Shown here: piece after piece, positions 1 to 7,183 of the stretch
How positions within the stretch are numbered: the first letter of the stretch is position 1
How the letters are laid out: each line of letters begins with the position of its first letter
DNA from: Methanosarcinales archaeon
GTDB lineage: Archaea > Halobacteriota > Methanosarcinia > Methanosarcinales > Methanogasteraceae
DNA length: 9,274 nt
Direction: 5' to 3'
NCBI GenBank assembly: GCA_030672345.1
Contig: DAOVGO010000196.1
Coordinates: forward strand, 1 to 9,274
Made by a program: the position numbers and the translations under genes
Notes under the pieces: model-generated
Told to the model about the DNA's origin: nothing
What the model saw: only the letters and a program-made list of their open reading frames with translations
The model's database searches: none

Positions 1-1
1 T

Positions 2-583
2 GAGGAAATATCCAATAATTTAAAGTATGATGCCATATTCTCATTTTTAAAGCGATCTTTACAGGAAAAACCTCTGTATGCGATAACAACAGATCATGTT
101 AGGATGTATAAGTCAATAATTGATAAACTGGGGGCTTTACACCAACTCTGCATATTTCATTTCTTCAAATTAATTGGAGATGATGTTTACGATATCCTAA
201 AGTCGGAAGAGACATTATATAGAGATAAAATTGGATTGTGTATGTATTTCACTGATATTAAAAACGTATTCAGAGTCTACGATGAAGAGATTGCGATAGA
301 AATGTTTGAGACGTTGTTAGATGATTTTGATGTAATTCCATCCGTTTTGCAGAAGTGTATCAGGGAAAAGATAATTCCCGACTTTGATAGGCTGATTGCG
401 TTTATGCGGGATGGTTTGATCGCACGGACAAGCAATCAGTGTGAGAATTACTATCGACAGACCGATCCAGGGGGGATAAAGCACAAATATCGGACATATC
501 CGGGGATATTAGCATATCTTTCCAGAAAGATGGAGTATTGGACCGCGAAGTTCGGTCCGGTACTCGAACACCACGTAATGTGA
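2..583 (+). CDS. DDE-type transposase, C-terminal part (5' end outside window)
   Basis: An open frame runs from the left edge to a TGA at 581-583, giving about 193 visible residues; the N-terminal part and the left end of the element are missing. A TTDH motif (Asp about visible residue 31) is followed by a HQLCIFH segment, which fits the second catalytic Asp region and nearby Cys/His pattern of several DDE transposase families. Further on, SNQCENYYRQTDPG (Glu about residue 148) fits the final catalytic Glu, and a conserved-looking tail with YPGILAYLSRKMEYW follows. The role would be cutting and joining the ends of an insertion sequence. The DNA is clearly more AT-rich than the rest of the window, as expected for a recently acquired element. 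The visible part is not frameshifted. I cannot assign the IS family, and I did not find a convincing right-end inverted repeat because the left end is not available for comparison. Confidence 0.72.
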   Translation, partial: EEISNNLKYDAIFSFLKRSLQEKPLYAITTDHVRMYKSIIDKLGALHQLCIFHFFKLIGDDVYDILKSEETLYRDKIGLCMYFTDIKNVFRVYDEEIAIEMFETLLDDFDVIPSVLQKCIREKIIPDFDRLIAFMRDGLIARTSNQCENYYRQTDPGGIKHKYRTYPGILAYLSRKMEYWTAKFGPVLEHHVM

Positions 584-603
584 CAGCCTCGATGCGACAC
601 AAA

Positions 604-614
604 TCTTTTATATG
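604..614 (+). promoter_or_regulatory. Candidate TATA box for tRNA-Cys/rio2
   Basis: The sequence TCTTTTATATG is the only good archaeal TATA-like element between the transposase stop and tRNA-Cys. With the usual spacing of about 25 nt, transcription would start near 635, leaving a leader of about 50 nt before the tRNA 5' end at 685. That leader contains a small hairpin (GATGC at 641-645 with GCATC at 652-656). The leader is longer than usual for a tRNA, so the assignment is tentative. It would drive both the tRNA and rio2. Confidence 0.4.
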
Positions 615-684
615 ACGTGACACTAAAGGCACTCAAGCGAGATGCAAAGCAGCATCCGCAGTACCCCCCATGCATGACCCGGGC

Positions 685-756
685 GCCAAGGTGGCGGAGC
701 GGCTACGCGATCGCCTGCAGAGCGATTACATTCCGGTTCGAATCCGGACCTTGGCT
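685..756 (+). tRNA. tRNA-Cys (GCA)
   Basis: A full cloverleaf can be folded by eye. The acceptor stem is GCCAAGG (685-691) with CCTTGGC (749-755), followed by discriminator T756; U73 is the known cysteine identity base. The anticodon stem is ATCGC (710-714) with GCGAT (722-726) and the loop is CTGCAGA, placing the anticodon GCA at 717-719. The T stem is TCCGG (732-736) with CCGGA (744-748) around a canonical TTCGAAT loop. The D stem starts at 694 with GG at 701-702. There is no intron and no encoded CCA. The rio2 start codon follows 7 nt after the discriminator, so both are probably on one transcript. Translating through this tRNA produces a spurious upstream extension of rio2, which I do not accept as protein. 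Confidence 0.95.
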
Positions 757-763
757 TATTCTA

Positions 764-1630
764 ATGTTCAACAGCGCGGTTTTTAAAAAACTGGAAAAAA
801 ACGATTTCCGCACCCTTACCGGCATAGAGGTTGGTATGAAGTCTTACCAGTGGGTTCCGTTGGAGATGCTACCATCGTTTGCGAAATTACGTGAAAAGGA
901 AGTTTCATATCGCATCCGCAGGCTTCTTGAGTTTGGGCTCGTCAGAAAAACCAGCATGCCATACGAGGGCTGCAAGATTTATTTCAAAGGGTATGATACG
1001 CTTGCGCTCGGCACACTGACGCGGAGGGGGCTGTCCGCGATCGGAGAGCGGATCGGCGTTGGCAAGGAATCGGTCGTGTATGAAGGGATATACGATGGCG
1101 AGCCGGTCATCCTGAAGTTTCACCGCGCCGGGCAGACGAGTTTCAAACAGGTGACACGCCAGCGTGATACCGGGACCCGGGACCACTGGATCTTTATAGC
1201 CGGGCGTGCTGCCGAGCGTGAGCACGAGGCGCTAGTCGCGCTGCACGGCTCTGTTGCCGTACCAAGATGCGTGGATCACAACCGGCACATAGTCGTTATG
1301 AGTGTGGCGCCCGGCATCGAACTGTCAAAGACGACCGTGGACGACCCGGGCTGGTTTCTGGACAGGATCATAGAGCAGATCGGAAAAGCGTACGAACATG
1401 GGTTCGTTCATTCGGATTTAAGCGAGTACAACGTGTTTGTCAGCCCTGCCGGTGTTGAAATCATCGATTGGCCAGGATACGTGACAACAAGACATCCAAA
1501 TGTAGATTTTCTGCTTGACCGAGATGTAAAGAACATATTGACCTTTTTCAACCGGAAATACGGAACCGTGCGGGACTGCAAAAAAGTGGTTGAGTATGTG
1601 AAGTGCCCAGGACGGGTTTCGATCCCGTGA
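764..1630 (+). CDS. rio2: RIO-type serine kinase Rio2 (small-subunit ribosome maturation)
   Basis: This 288-residue protein has Rio2 architecture. An N-terminal winged helix (about 1-85, with TGIEVGMKSYQWVP typical of Rio2_N) is followed by a RIO kinase domain. A P-loop-like GVGKESVV lies at 98-105, the ATP-binding Lys at 118 (VILKFHR) and the flexible-loop motif QTSFK at about 124. The catalytic loop HSDLSEYN has Asp218 and Asn223, and the metal Asp is Asp235 in IIDWPG. The last three positions match the numbering I recall for Archaeoglobus Rio2. In archaea the family acts as an ATPase/kinase in late 30S subunit maturation. ATG 764 is chosen because homology begins there; the upstream open frame is the tRNA-Cys gene read as codons. 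No Shine-Dalgarno is visible, so a very short leader made by tRNA 3' processing is possible. IIDWPG differs from the usual IDFPQ/IDWPQ. The last 8 to 9 residues (CPGRVSIP) are encoded by DNA of the antisense tRNA-Met gene. Confidence 0.95.
   Translation: MFNSAVFKKLEKNDFRTLTGIEVGMKSYQWVPLEMLPSFAKLREKEVSYRIRRLLEFGLVRKTSMPYEGCKIYFKGYDTLALGTLTRRGLSAIGERIGVGKESVVYEGIYDGEPVILKFHRAGQTSFKQVTRQRDTGTRDHWIFIAGRAAEREHEALVALHGSVAVPRCVDHNRHIVVMSVAPGIELSKTTVDDPGWFLDRIIEQIGKAYEHGFVHSDLSEYNVFVSPAGVEIIDWPGYVTTRHPNVDFLLDRDVKNILTFFNRKYGTVRDCKKVVEYVKCPGRVSIP
1580..1585 (-). terminator. Oligo-T terminator candidate for tRNA-Met
   Basis: Read on the minus strand this is TTTTTT, beginning about 19 nt past the tRNA-Met 3' end. 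Archaeal RNA polymerase terminates at such non-template T tracts. It lies antisense within rio2, where it encodes part of a CKK segment. Being a single T6 tract, it may be only partly efficient. Confidence 0.45.
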
Positions 1631-1705
1631 CCTCCAGATTTCTCAGGTTGGCGCACTTGTCTTTTCCCTATGAGTCTGGCGCCCTCCCAGCTAGGCCACC
1701 TGGGC
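1604..1705 (-). tRNA. tRNA-Met (CAT), intron-containing, probably elongator
   Basis: On the minus strand the acceptor stem is GCCCAGG (1705-1699) with CCTGGGC (1611-1605) and discriminator A at 1604. The D arm is GCCT...GGGC. The anticodon stem is CCAGA (1679-1675) with TCTGG (1638-1634), the anticodon is CAT (1672-1670), and the T stem is ACGGG with CCCGT. The gene is interrupted after position 37 by a 29-nt intron, leaving a mature loop of CTCATAA. The T loop reads ATCGAAA, with A rather than T at position 54. The anticodon stem lacks the three consecutive G:C pairs of initiator tRNA and position 1 is G, so this is not the initiator. Elongator Met is the best call; an Ile2 tRNA with a modified CAT anticodon cannot be excluded. 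The 3' end overlaps the antisense end of rio2 by 27 bp. Confidence 0.93.
1640..1668 (-). other. Archaeal tRNA intron (29 nt) at position 37/38
   Basis: A canonical bulge-helix-bulge can be drawn. CTCA (32-35, in the exon) pairs with TGAG near the intron 3' end, forming the 4-bp central helix. A three-base bulge TAG lies on the 5' side and AAA on the 3' side. Outer helices are provided by the anticodon stem and by intron GG with CC. Cutting after the second base of each bulge removes exactly these 29 nt, which is how the EndA splicing endonuclease works. Position 37/38 is the commonest archaeal intron site. Confidence 0.88.
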
Positions 1706-1730
1706 ACATACAGCAGACTTCGGCGTTGGG

Positions 1731-1740
1731 GGTATTAAAG
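1731..1740 (-). promoter_or_regulatory. TATA box of tRNA-Met
   Basis: The minus strand reads CTTTAATACC, centred about 30 nt upstream of the tRNA 5' end at 1705. A start about 26 nt downstream of the TATA centre falls near 1710, an ideal spacing for a tRNA with a very short leader. No other AT-rich hexamer lies in 1706-1801, the interval between the tRNA and the polC stop. Confidence 0.6.
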
Positions 1741-1801
1741 AGTATCGGCGACCCGGCTGTCAACTCAGGCGTTGGCGGCGCATGACCATTTTCTCCACGG
1801 T

Positions 1802-4800
1802 TCACATGAAATCGAACAGCCCCATCTGCCTTGACTTGTCGCTCTCGAATAAAGACTTGATCTCGAGGCTGATCAGCTCAATCCGCTGCCTCGTATACTC
1901 GGATACCGCATATTCATCTGCCACACGCATGGATGTGTCGAGATACTTCTTGACAGAGCCTTCCTTGACCGTGAGTATGATCCTGCCATGGCATTTCGGG
2001 CAGGTATCGCTCAACAGAGGTCTGCGGAACTTTGCGCCGCATTTCACGCACCGTACCTTCTGTCTTGAGAATGCACGGAGATTTCCGATCATATCTGGCA
2101 GAAAGTGTGAGTTGATCACCCTTTCTGCGACATCATCCTCATCGACCGCCTTGATTCTGCGAGCAAGTGCCAGCTGGGCATCCATCTTCTCGACCATCGA
2201 TCCGAGCGTCTTGTATGCGCTGTTAAGCGGTCCCGCGGCGATATTCGATGTCGGGTGCGTGAACCTGCTCTCGTACTGCGCCGGTGTTCCAAGGTGCTTT
2301 GCCACCGTATCCATCACGTCCTCGATATTCTTCGGATTTTCGAATCTGTTCGCAGATTCGTAGAATTCAAGCGGATATCGTTCCATGATGTCGATGTTAT
2401 GCGCTTCTTTGTCGATTTCTTTTGGATCGATTCGTGTTGTGAGCACGAGCGGGGCGTCCATCCATCCGCCACGTCTTCCAGGGAGATATGACCGCGAAAA
2501 ATTGATCAATCCGTCCATAAGCAGCATAACGCAGTCTTCGTCGCCATCACAATTTCGACGTTTCGCGGCATGGAAGAACGGATGCGCATATCCAACCGAC
2601 GCCCGCGTAAACCCGATAATTCTTCCGAGCACGCCCGCGGAGGTATGCGGGGCAAGCCCGATCACCAGTCTGCCGATCAGATCGTTCCTTTTCGAGGCAT
2701 TGTAGTATGCTTCCTGTTTGTAGTATTTCACAAGGAGATCATCGATAAAACGGGATATTCTGAGAAGATATTCGCCAGCATTGAATGATAGTATGATATC
2801 CTGCACTTTCAACTGTAATATCTGATTTTCATCGGTCAACGGGTTGCCATCGATGTCAGACATGTAACCGAGACTGTGCAGCATGTCAACATCGATTCCA
2901 AGCTCCTTTGCATTGAAATGCGTCAGCGGCAGGTCTGTCAGGTCATATCTCACAGTACCGTCCTTGAACACAAACACCCCATGTTTTGCACGAAGCACCC
3001 CCTTTTCAAGTGGTTCCGGGGTCTTGTTCTTCGAGATTAGTCCCTTGACACCCTTGAAACTCGGAAGCGTGTCCCTTTCCCCGAGATTTTCGAATGCCGA
3101 TGCATACCTGGCTTTCAGATCGAGATCGATCTCCCGCGCAGACGATGCTTCCGAGCCGCATCTCGGACATGGCTGGCTAACGACAGGAATCCTGCATTTC
3201 TGGCAGAATAATATGTTTTCGGTCCTTGCCCCACATGCGCACCTGTATTCGTAGGTCTCGCTTCCACATGCCGGACATCTGCGCATCCCGATTGCAGCAG
3301 GGATCACCCCGACCTTCGCGTTCATCGATTTCGTGAAGTTTGACGCCTGCTTGAGCGATCTGCTCTTACCACCCATATCGCCGACCGGAAACAGGACATG
3401 CGGTGCTGGCTTCATCTCCCGTTTATCCGATTTCTCCGGTCTGCCCATCCGCGCCCCAATCCTTGTTGGCGCCTTCGCCCTGGCTCGGATACCGCTTACA
3501 TCGGCTATCGCATCCAGTACAGTCGTTTCACTGGTATCAGTCCAGGTTTTGTGGAGATCCTCAACCCCGACTCCGGTGCATCTGAGTAGAGGGAGCGGTT
3601 CGTGCAGGTGTATGTCGCCATCTACAACCCTGTGTGGAACCAGAAGCGTCTCAAGAATCTCTTTTATGCGTTTATCACCCGGAATTACAAGGATTCCTTC
3701 CGCAAGCCTGCCTGAAGAAGCTATATAATCCGATAAGCATCTGAAATCGTCGATCGATATGTCATGCCAGAGATATGTGAATTTCGGGTGCAGCGGGACG
3801 CCGTATCGGTCGCAAAGCCCAAGCGCGAGTTCCTGGTCTATATTTTTGAGATCGCCTTTTAGCGTGCCCGGATCGACCTTCTCCCCGAGTTCGAGCATCC
3901 ACCACTCAAAACAGTACGAAGACGGCATCAGAGGATGGTTATTCTCAAGAAAATCACCGTAATTGATCAGAACCTCCCCGATATCAAGAATCTTCTCGAT
4001 CCGGTCATGGAGTTCCCTTGCCTGTTCTTCGTCGTTGATGCGCACCACATCTCCACCGAACAGGCGCACAGTCGGACCCTCGATGCCGTCCACAGGGCAG
4101 ACGCCTGCCGCCTTACCCGGGCGCTCGACCCGTATCTGGGTGCCTGGCGCAAGAAAACTGTCGGTCACGATCATGGTCGCTGGCGAGACCCCGGCAGCGG
4201 CAAATCCGGTGTTTCTCGCCCTTCCGTACCTGAGCCTGAACCCGCCCGGGATGGACGGGTGCGAAAAGACAGGTCTGCCGGCGATGAGATCGTTTAAGTA
4301 CTTGCCCTTTGGTTTGATGACCGTGCTGCCGTCATCATCGCTCTCGCCTTTCGTGCTCGTGGCAAGCCGGTTCAGGAAGTCCCATCCATCGAGATTCAGT
4401 TTTGCTACGTGTTTCAGAATCTTTGGCGCTTTGAGTGCCATTCCTTCGGCGATAACCAGCGCCATACCGCCGCGGACGCGGTTTGTCTCGACCCGTGCCA
4501 GATTCCGGTAGCCTTCGACCTCCTCCTCCTCGGTCGGCTCGCCAGTGATGCAGATCGGGCAGTTCGTTGCGATCAAACGGATCTCCTCGTCAGACGGCAT
4601 GTACTGCAGGTTGGCAATCCTGCGGTAGATCGTTATCTCTTCCACATACCGCTCAATCTCCTCTTTTCGCGGGATATATCTGTTGATGCCGAGTTTTCGC
4701 CGCACATAGTCCGCAACCAGCACGGATAGCGCCTGTGCAGTCCCGCCCGCGCTCCTGATCGGTCCTGCATAGAAGATGCGGAGAAATTCGGTACCATCGT

Positions 4801-5212
4801 CGTTATCAACGATATCGATCTTCGCAATTCCCTCGATCGGTGCTGCAACCACTCCTTCGGTCAGCAGTGCGACCGCAGCCCTTATGGAAGCCTCCACAGC
4901 CTCATCCCTGCTATCAAACTGGTGGGTGCGCATGGTTGCGATGTCCACGCCAAGCTGCATCGCAGCCTCCTCCCTGCTCAGCCCCATCCCGTGTTCCAGT
5001 TCACGGATCCGGTCAGCGACCGGGATTCCGATCAGGTTCTCGACACGGTCGGCAAGGTCTTTTGCCAGCGGGATCTCGGGGTGCAGCTCAGGGTCGCACT
5101 CGCGCAGGCGCGCCGCTGTTGCGATCTCGATTGCCCGCTGCAGGTCGTTTTCAAGAGCCTCGAAGTAAGAGTATGTATCAGAATGTGTACCAGAGTTTGT
5201 GTCAGGAGTCAC
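1802..5212 (-). CDS. polC: DNA polymerase II (PolD) large subunit DP2
   Basis: This 1136-residue protein is the catalytic subunit of the archaeal replicative polymerase PolD, which works with exonuclease subunit DP1 (not in this window). Family hallmarks in order are FYAGPIRSAGG (from 147), GDFLENNHPL (from 419), RIGARMGRPEK (584-594), a Cys-rich zinc region (Cys 646, 649, 658, 660, 670, 673, 682, 685), and the two-barrel active-site motif NCDGDED (887-893, Asp889 and Asp891 the expected metal ligands). GRRGGWMDAP follows shortly after, and a C-terminal zinc motif has Cys 1055, 1058, 1071 and 1074. The extreme C-terminus, QMGLFDFM (1129-1136), fits the PIP-like tail known to contact PCNA or primase. 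No intein interrupts the active-site region, a common insertion place in this family. The start is GTG, immediately preceded in frame by a GCC codon and a stop; no Shine-Dalgarno is visible. It lies 65 nt downstream of the HEAT gene on the same strand and may be read from that gene's promoter. Confidence 0.97.
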   Translation of the reverse strand: MTPDTNSGTHSDTYSYFEALENDLQRAIEIATAARLRECDPELHPEIPLAKDLADRVENLIGIPVADRIRELEHGMGLSREEAAMQLGVDIATMRTHQFDSRDEAVEASIRAAVALLTEGVVAAPIEGIAKIDIVDNDDGTEFLRIFYAGPIRSAGGTAQALSVLVADYVRRKLGINRYIPRKEEIERYVEEITIYRRIANLQYMPSDEEIRLIATNCPICITGEPTEEEEVEGYRNLARVETNRVRGGMALVIAEGMALKAPKILKHVAKLNLDGWDFLNRLATSTKGESDDDGSTVIKPKGKYLNDLIAGRPVFSHPSIPGGFRLRYGRARNTGFAAAGVSPATMIVTDSFLAPGTQIRVERPGKAAGVCPVDGIEGPTVRLFGGDVVRINDEEQARELHDRIEKILDIGEVLINYGDFLENNHPLMPSSYCFEWWMLELGEKVDPGTLKGDLKNIDQELALGLCDRYGVPLHPKFTYLWHDISIDDFRCLSDYIASSGRLAEGILVIPGDKRIKEILETLLVPHRVVDGDIHLHEPLPLLRCTGVGVEDLHKTWTDTSETTVLDAIADVSGIRARAKAPTRIGARMGRPEKSDKREMKPAPHVLFPVGDMGGKSRSLKQASNFTKSMNAKVGVIPAAIGMRRCPACGSETYEYRCACGARTENILFCQKCRIPVVSQPCPRCGSEASSAREIDLDLKARYASAFENLGERDTLPSFKGVKGLISKNKTPEPLEKGVLRAKHGVFVFKDGTVRYDLTDLPLTHFNAKELGIDVDMLHSLGYMSDIDGNPLTDENQILQLKVQDIILSFNAGEYLLRISRFIDDLLVKYYKQEAYYNASKRNDLIGRLVIGLAPHTSAGVLGRIIGFTRASVGYAHPFFHAAKRRNCDGDEDCVMLLMDGLINFSRSYLPGRRGGWMDAPLVLTTRIDPKEIDKEAHNIDIMERYPLEFYESANRFENPKNIEDVMDTVAKHLGTPAQYESRFTHPTSNIAAGPLNSAYKTLGSMVEKMDAQLALARRIKAVDEDDVAERVINSHFLPDMIGNLRAFSRQKVRCVKCGAKFRRPLLSDTCPKCHGRIILTVKEGSVKKYLDTSMRVADEYAVSEYTRQRIELISLEIKSLFESDKSRQMGLFDFM

Positions 5213-5277
5213 GGCTTATGTATGGGTGGCTATGTGAGGTAAATCTGTTGGGCGGCACAGGATATCTGGGCACGTTC

Positions 5278-7137
5278 TCATTCCTTGCCTTTGTCGGTCT
5301 TTCCGCCACTGTAGAAAAGATTGCTCTGATTTGCGATGTTTATTCCGCCCCAGAGGTAATTATCCACACAATCGATCGCACAGCGGATGCTCTCATCCTC
5401 GGATGCGTCCAGAAGCGTTCCGATTATGGTCATACGTTCATGGTCTGTGAGCCCTTCGCAGGCATTCGAACCGAAGCGGTAGAGCGCTTCTGCTGCAGCT
5501 TCGCGCACATAAGGTTCCGGATCATCAATTAAATATATAAGATCATCTATCGCGTAATTAATATCAAAACTGCCTCTGACTATGATCTTGCTGAACATCT
5601 CAGCGATGCTCTGGCGCACTCCTGGATCGTTATCCTTCAGCGCGCCTACCAATGTATCGATCTCATCGATATACAGATCAAGCTCAAAATAGGAATTGAA
5701 CAGCTCACTCAGGTATGCCGGCTTGACAGAGCCCAGACTGGCGACAACCCTGCGCACCCTGACATCATCGTCCCTCAACAGGTCAAAGAAGCGATGTATC
5801 GCCTGATTCTCAAGCAGATACATCATCTGGGCAGCAACGACTCCGACATTCTCGGATGCGTGTTTCATCAGGTATATCAGGAGCGGGACTATCGCATATT
5901 CATTCTGAAGTTCATTATACAGATCGCACAGCTCCAGTGCCAGTGAATCCTCGTTATACTTATCGGGGGAGTTTATCGCCGTGTAGTCTCCTTTTACTAT
6001 GCTCACAAGGTCACCAAAGTGTTCCGAATCCGCTATATATGGCTTAACAGCGTCTATGATCGCATCAAGACCGTCATTCCCGAATTCGCAAAGTGCGCGG
6101 GCAGGCTCCCAGTTCGGATAATGGCTCCCGTCTCTGTCCGACGCCTCGATCGACGCCTCGATCTCCTGCACCAGCGCGTCTTTGAGTGCGGGAATTACAG
6201 ATCGGTCCCCGATCTTTCCAAGAGCGTAGGCAGCGCCTTTGAGTGGCAGCACTTCGATTAGCGCCGGAATCGCACTCGTATCACCGATCTTGCCGAGTGC
6301 TCTGGCAGCGTCTTCTCCGATTGCCTCCAGAAACATGATCAATGCAGGGACTGCCGATCTATCGCCGATCCTGCCAAGCGATCTTGCAGCATTTCTGGAC
6401 GTTAGATAATACGGGTCGCCAAGTGCCTCCACGAGCGCAGGAACCACGCGCTCGTCCACATTTTCACGGTGTATCGTCCTCGTTTCTATCAGGTTTTCGG
6501 TGTACTCTGTCTCAACATGCGTCTCGCCGACCTCGCCGAGCGCATCCGCAACACAGACGCGGGTGATCCTGCACCCGTTCTTCAGCGCATCGAGCAGCGC
6601 ATCGACGTTGGCATTTGCGATCCTTCCGAGATGCTCGGAAACATAAGCCCAGTGCAGGTTATACCATGAATCCCAATCTTCACGGGGCTTATGTCTGCTG
6701 ACAGCAGCCTCGCTCTCGAGCAATTCTATCAATGCGGTAACAGCAGCCGCTTCATTGAAGTTGCCAAACGCTTCGACGATGCTTTTACGCACCCACCGAT
6801 CCTGCTCCTTCATTTCGTTGAAAACCGGATAATACATATCTCCCAGTTTGCTGAGCGATTCAGCCATGAGCCGTATCTTTATGCTATCATCGATCGACAT
6901 CTTCAGAAGTATATTAAAACCATTGTCGCCAAGCTTGCACAACGATATGGCGGCGGCGTTGCGTACTGCCCTGCTGTCGTCACGCCATACCACCTTTGTA
7001 AGCACATCAAAAACCATCGAGAGATCGCCGTTCATATCTCTGCCCATCTCTCCGAGTGTGGCGGCAGCCTCGCATCGCGTCTTCCTTGTCCTGGTGCCCT
7101 GCTTGAGCAACTCTATGAGTTCAACAACTTCTGCCAC
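5278..7137 (-). CDS. HEAT-repeat (PBS-lyase-like) scaffold protein of unknown role
   Basis: This protein of 619 residues is made almost wholly of alpha-helical HEAT-type repeats. They are clearest around residues 250-330 where LGRIGDRSAVPAL, LGKIGDTSAIPAL and LGKIGDRSVIPAL recur at a short spacing of about 24 to 27 residues. More degenerate repeats lie on both sides (ALGEVGE, DDPEPYVREAAAEALYRFG near the C-terminus). I see no signal peptide, membrane span or catalytic motif. Such proteins usually act as protein-protein scaffolds; a lyase role for the bilin-type repeats is not implied. I chose GTG at 7135-7137 because GGTG lies 7 nt upstream as a short Shine-Dalgarno and a TATA box at 7176-7183 predicts a start near 7153. 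An upstream in-frame GTG at 7159-7161 would add 8 residues but lies before that predicted start. polC follows after 65 nt without an obvious promoter of its own, so co-transcription is likely. A replication link is only inferred from this. Confidence 0.85.
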   Translation of the reverse strand: MAEVVELIELLKQGTRTRKTRCEAAATLGEMGRDMNGDLSMVFDVLTKVVWRDDSRAVRNAAAISLCKLGDNGFNILLKMSIDDSIKIRLMAESLSKLGDMYYPVFNEMKEQDRWVRKSIVEAFGNFNEAAAVTALIELLESEAAVSRHKPREDWDSWYNLHWAYVSEHLGRIANANVDALLDALKNGCRITRVCVADALGEVGETHVETEYTENLIETRTIHRENVDERVVPALVEALGDPYYLTSRNAARSLGRIGDRSAVPALIMFLEAIGEDAARALGKIGDTSAIPALIEVLPLKGAAYALGKIGDRSVIPALKDALVQEIEASIEASDRDGSHYPNWEPARALCEFGNDGLDAIIDAVKPYIADSEHFGDLVSIVKGDYTAINSPDKYNEDSLALELCDLYNELQNEYAIVPLLIYLMKHASENVGVVAAQMMYLLENQAIHRFFDLLRDDDVRVRRVVASLGSVKPAYLSELFNSYFELDLYIDEIDTLVGALKDNDPGVRQSIAEMFSKIIVRGSFDINYAIDDLIYLIDDPEPYVREAAAEALYRFGSNACEGLTDHERMTIIGTLLDASEDESIRCAIDCVDNYLWGGINIANQSNLFYSGGKTDKGKE

Positions 7138-7175
7138 AATTCCACACCCACTTATGTACACTTTGCGCGTTACAG

Positions 7176-7183
7176 ATATTTAA
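7176..7183 (-). promoter_or_regulatory. TATA box of the HEAT gene (possibly HEAT-polC)
   Basis: The minus strand reads TTAAATAT, placing transcription start near 7153, 16 nt before the preferred GTG. The same bases read ATATTTAA on the plus strand, a near-palindromic TATA that could in principle also fire toward cofD. Confidence 0.5.

Noticed and set aside
617..763. N-terminal extension of rio2 by 49 codons
   Set aside because: The extension is the tRNA-Cys gene read as protein; Rio2 homology begins at the ATG at 764.
1603..1785. A 60-codon plus-strand frame beginning MPRTGFDPVTSRFL
   Set aside because: It is a translation of the antisense strand of tRNA-Met and its intron, a familiar spurious annotation.
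1782..2363. A 193-codon plus-strand frame antisense to polC
   Set aside because: The opposite strand encodes conserved DP2 motifs including zinc ligands, so this frame is a shadow of polC.
4840..5532. A 230-codon plus-strand frame
   Set aside because: It lies antisense across the start of polC, the gap and the end of the HEAT gene, with low-complexity Pro/Arg/Ser composition typical of a shadow frame.
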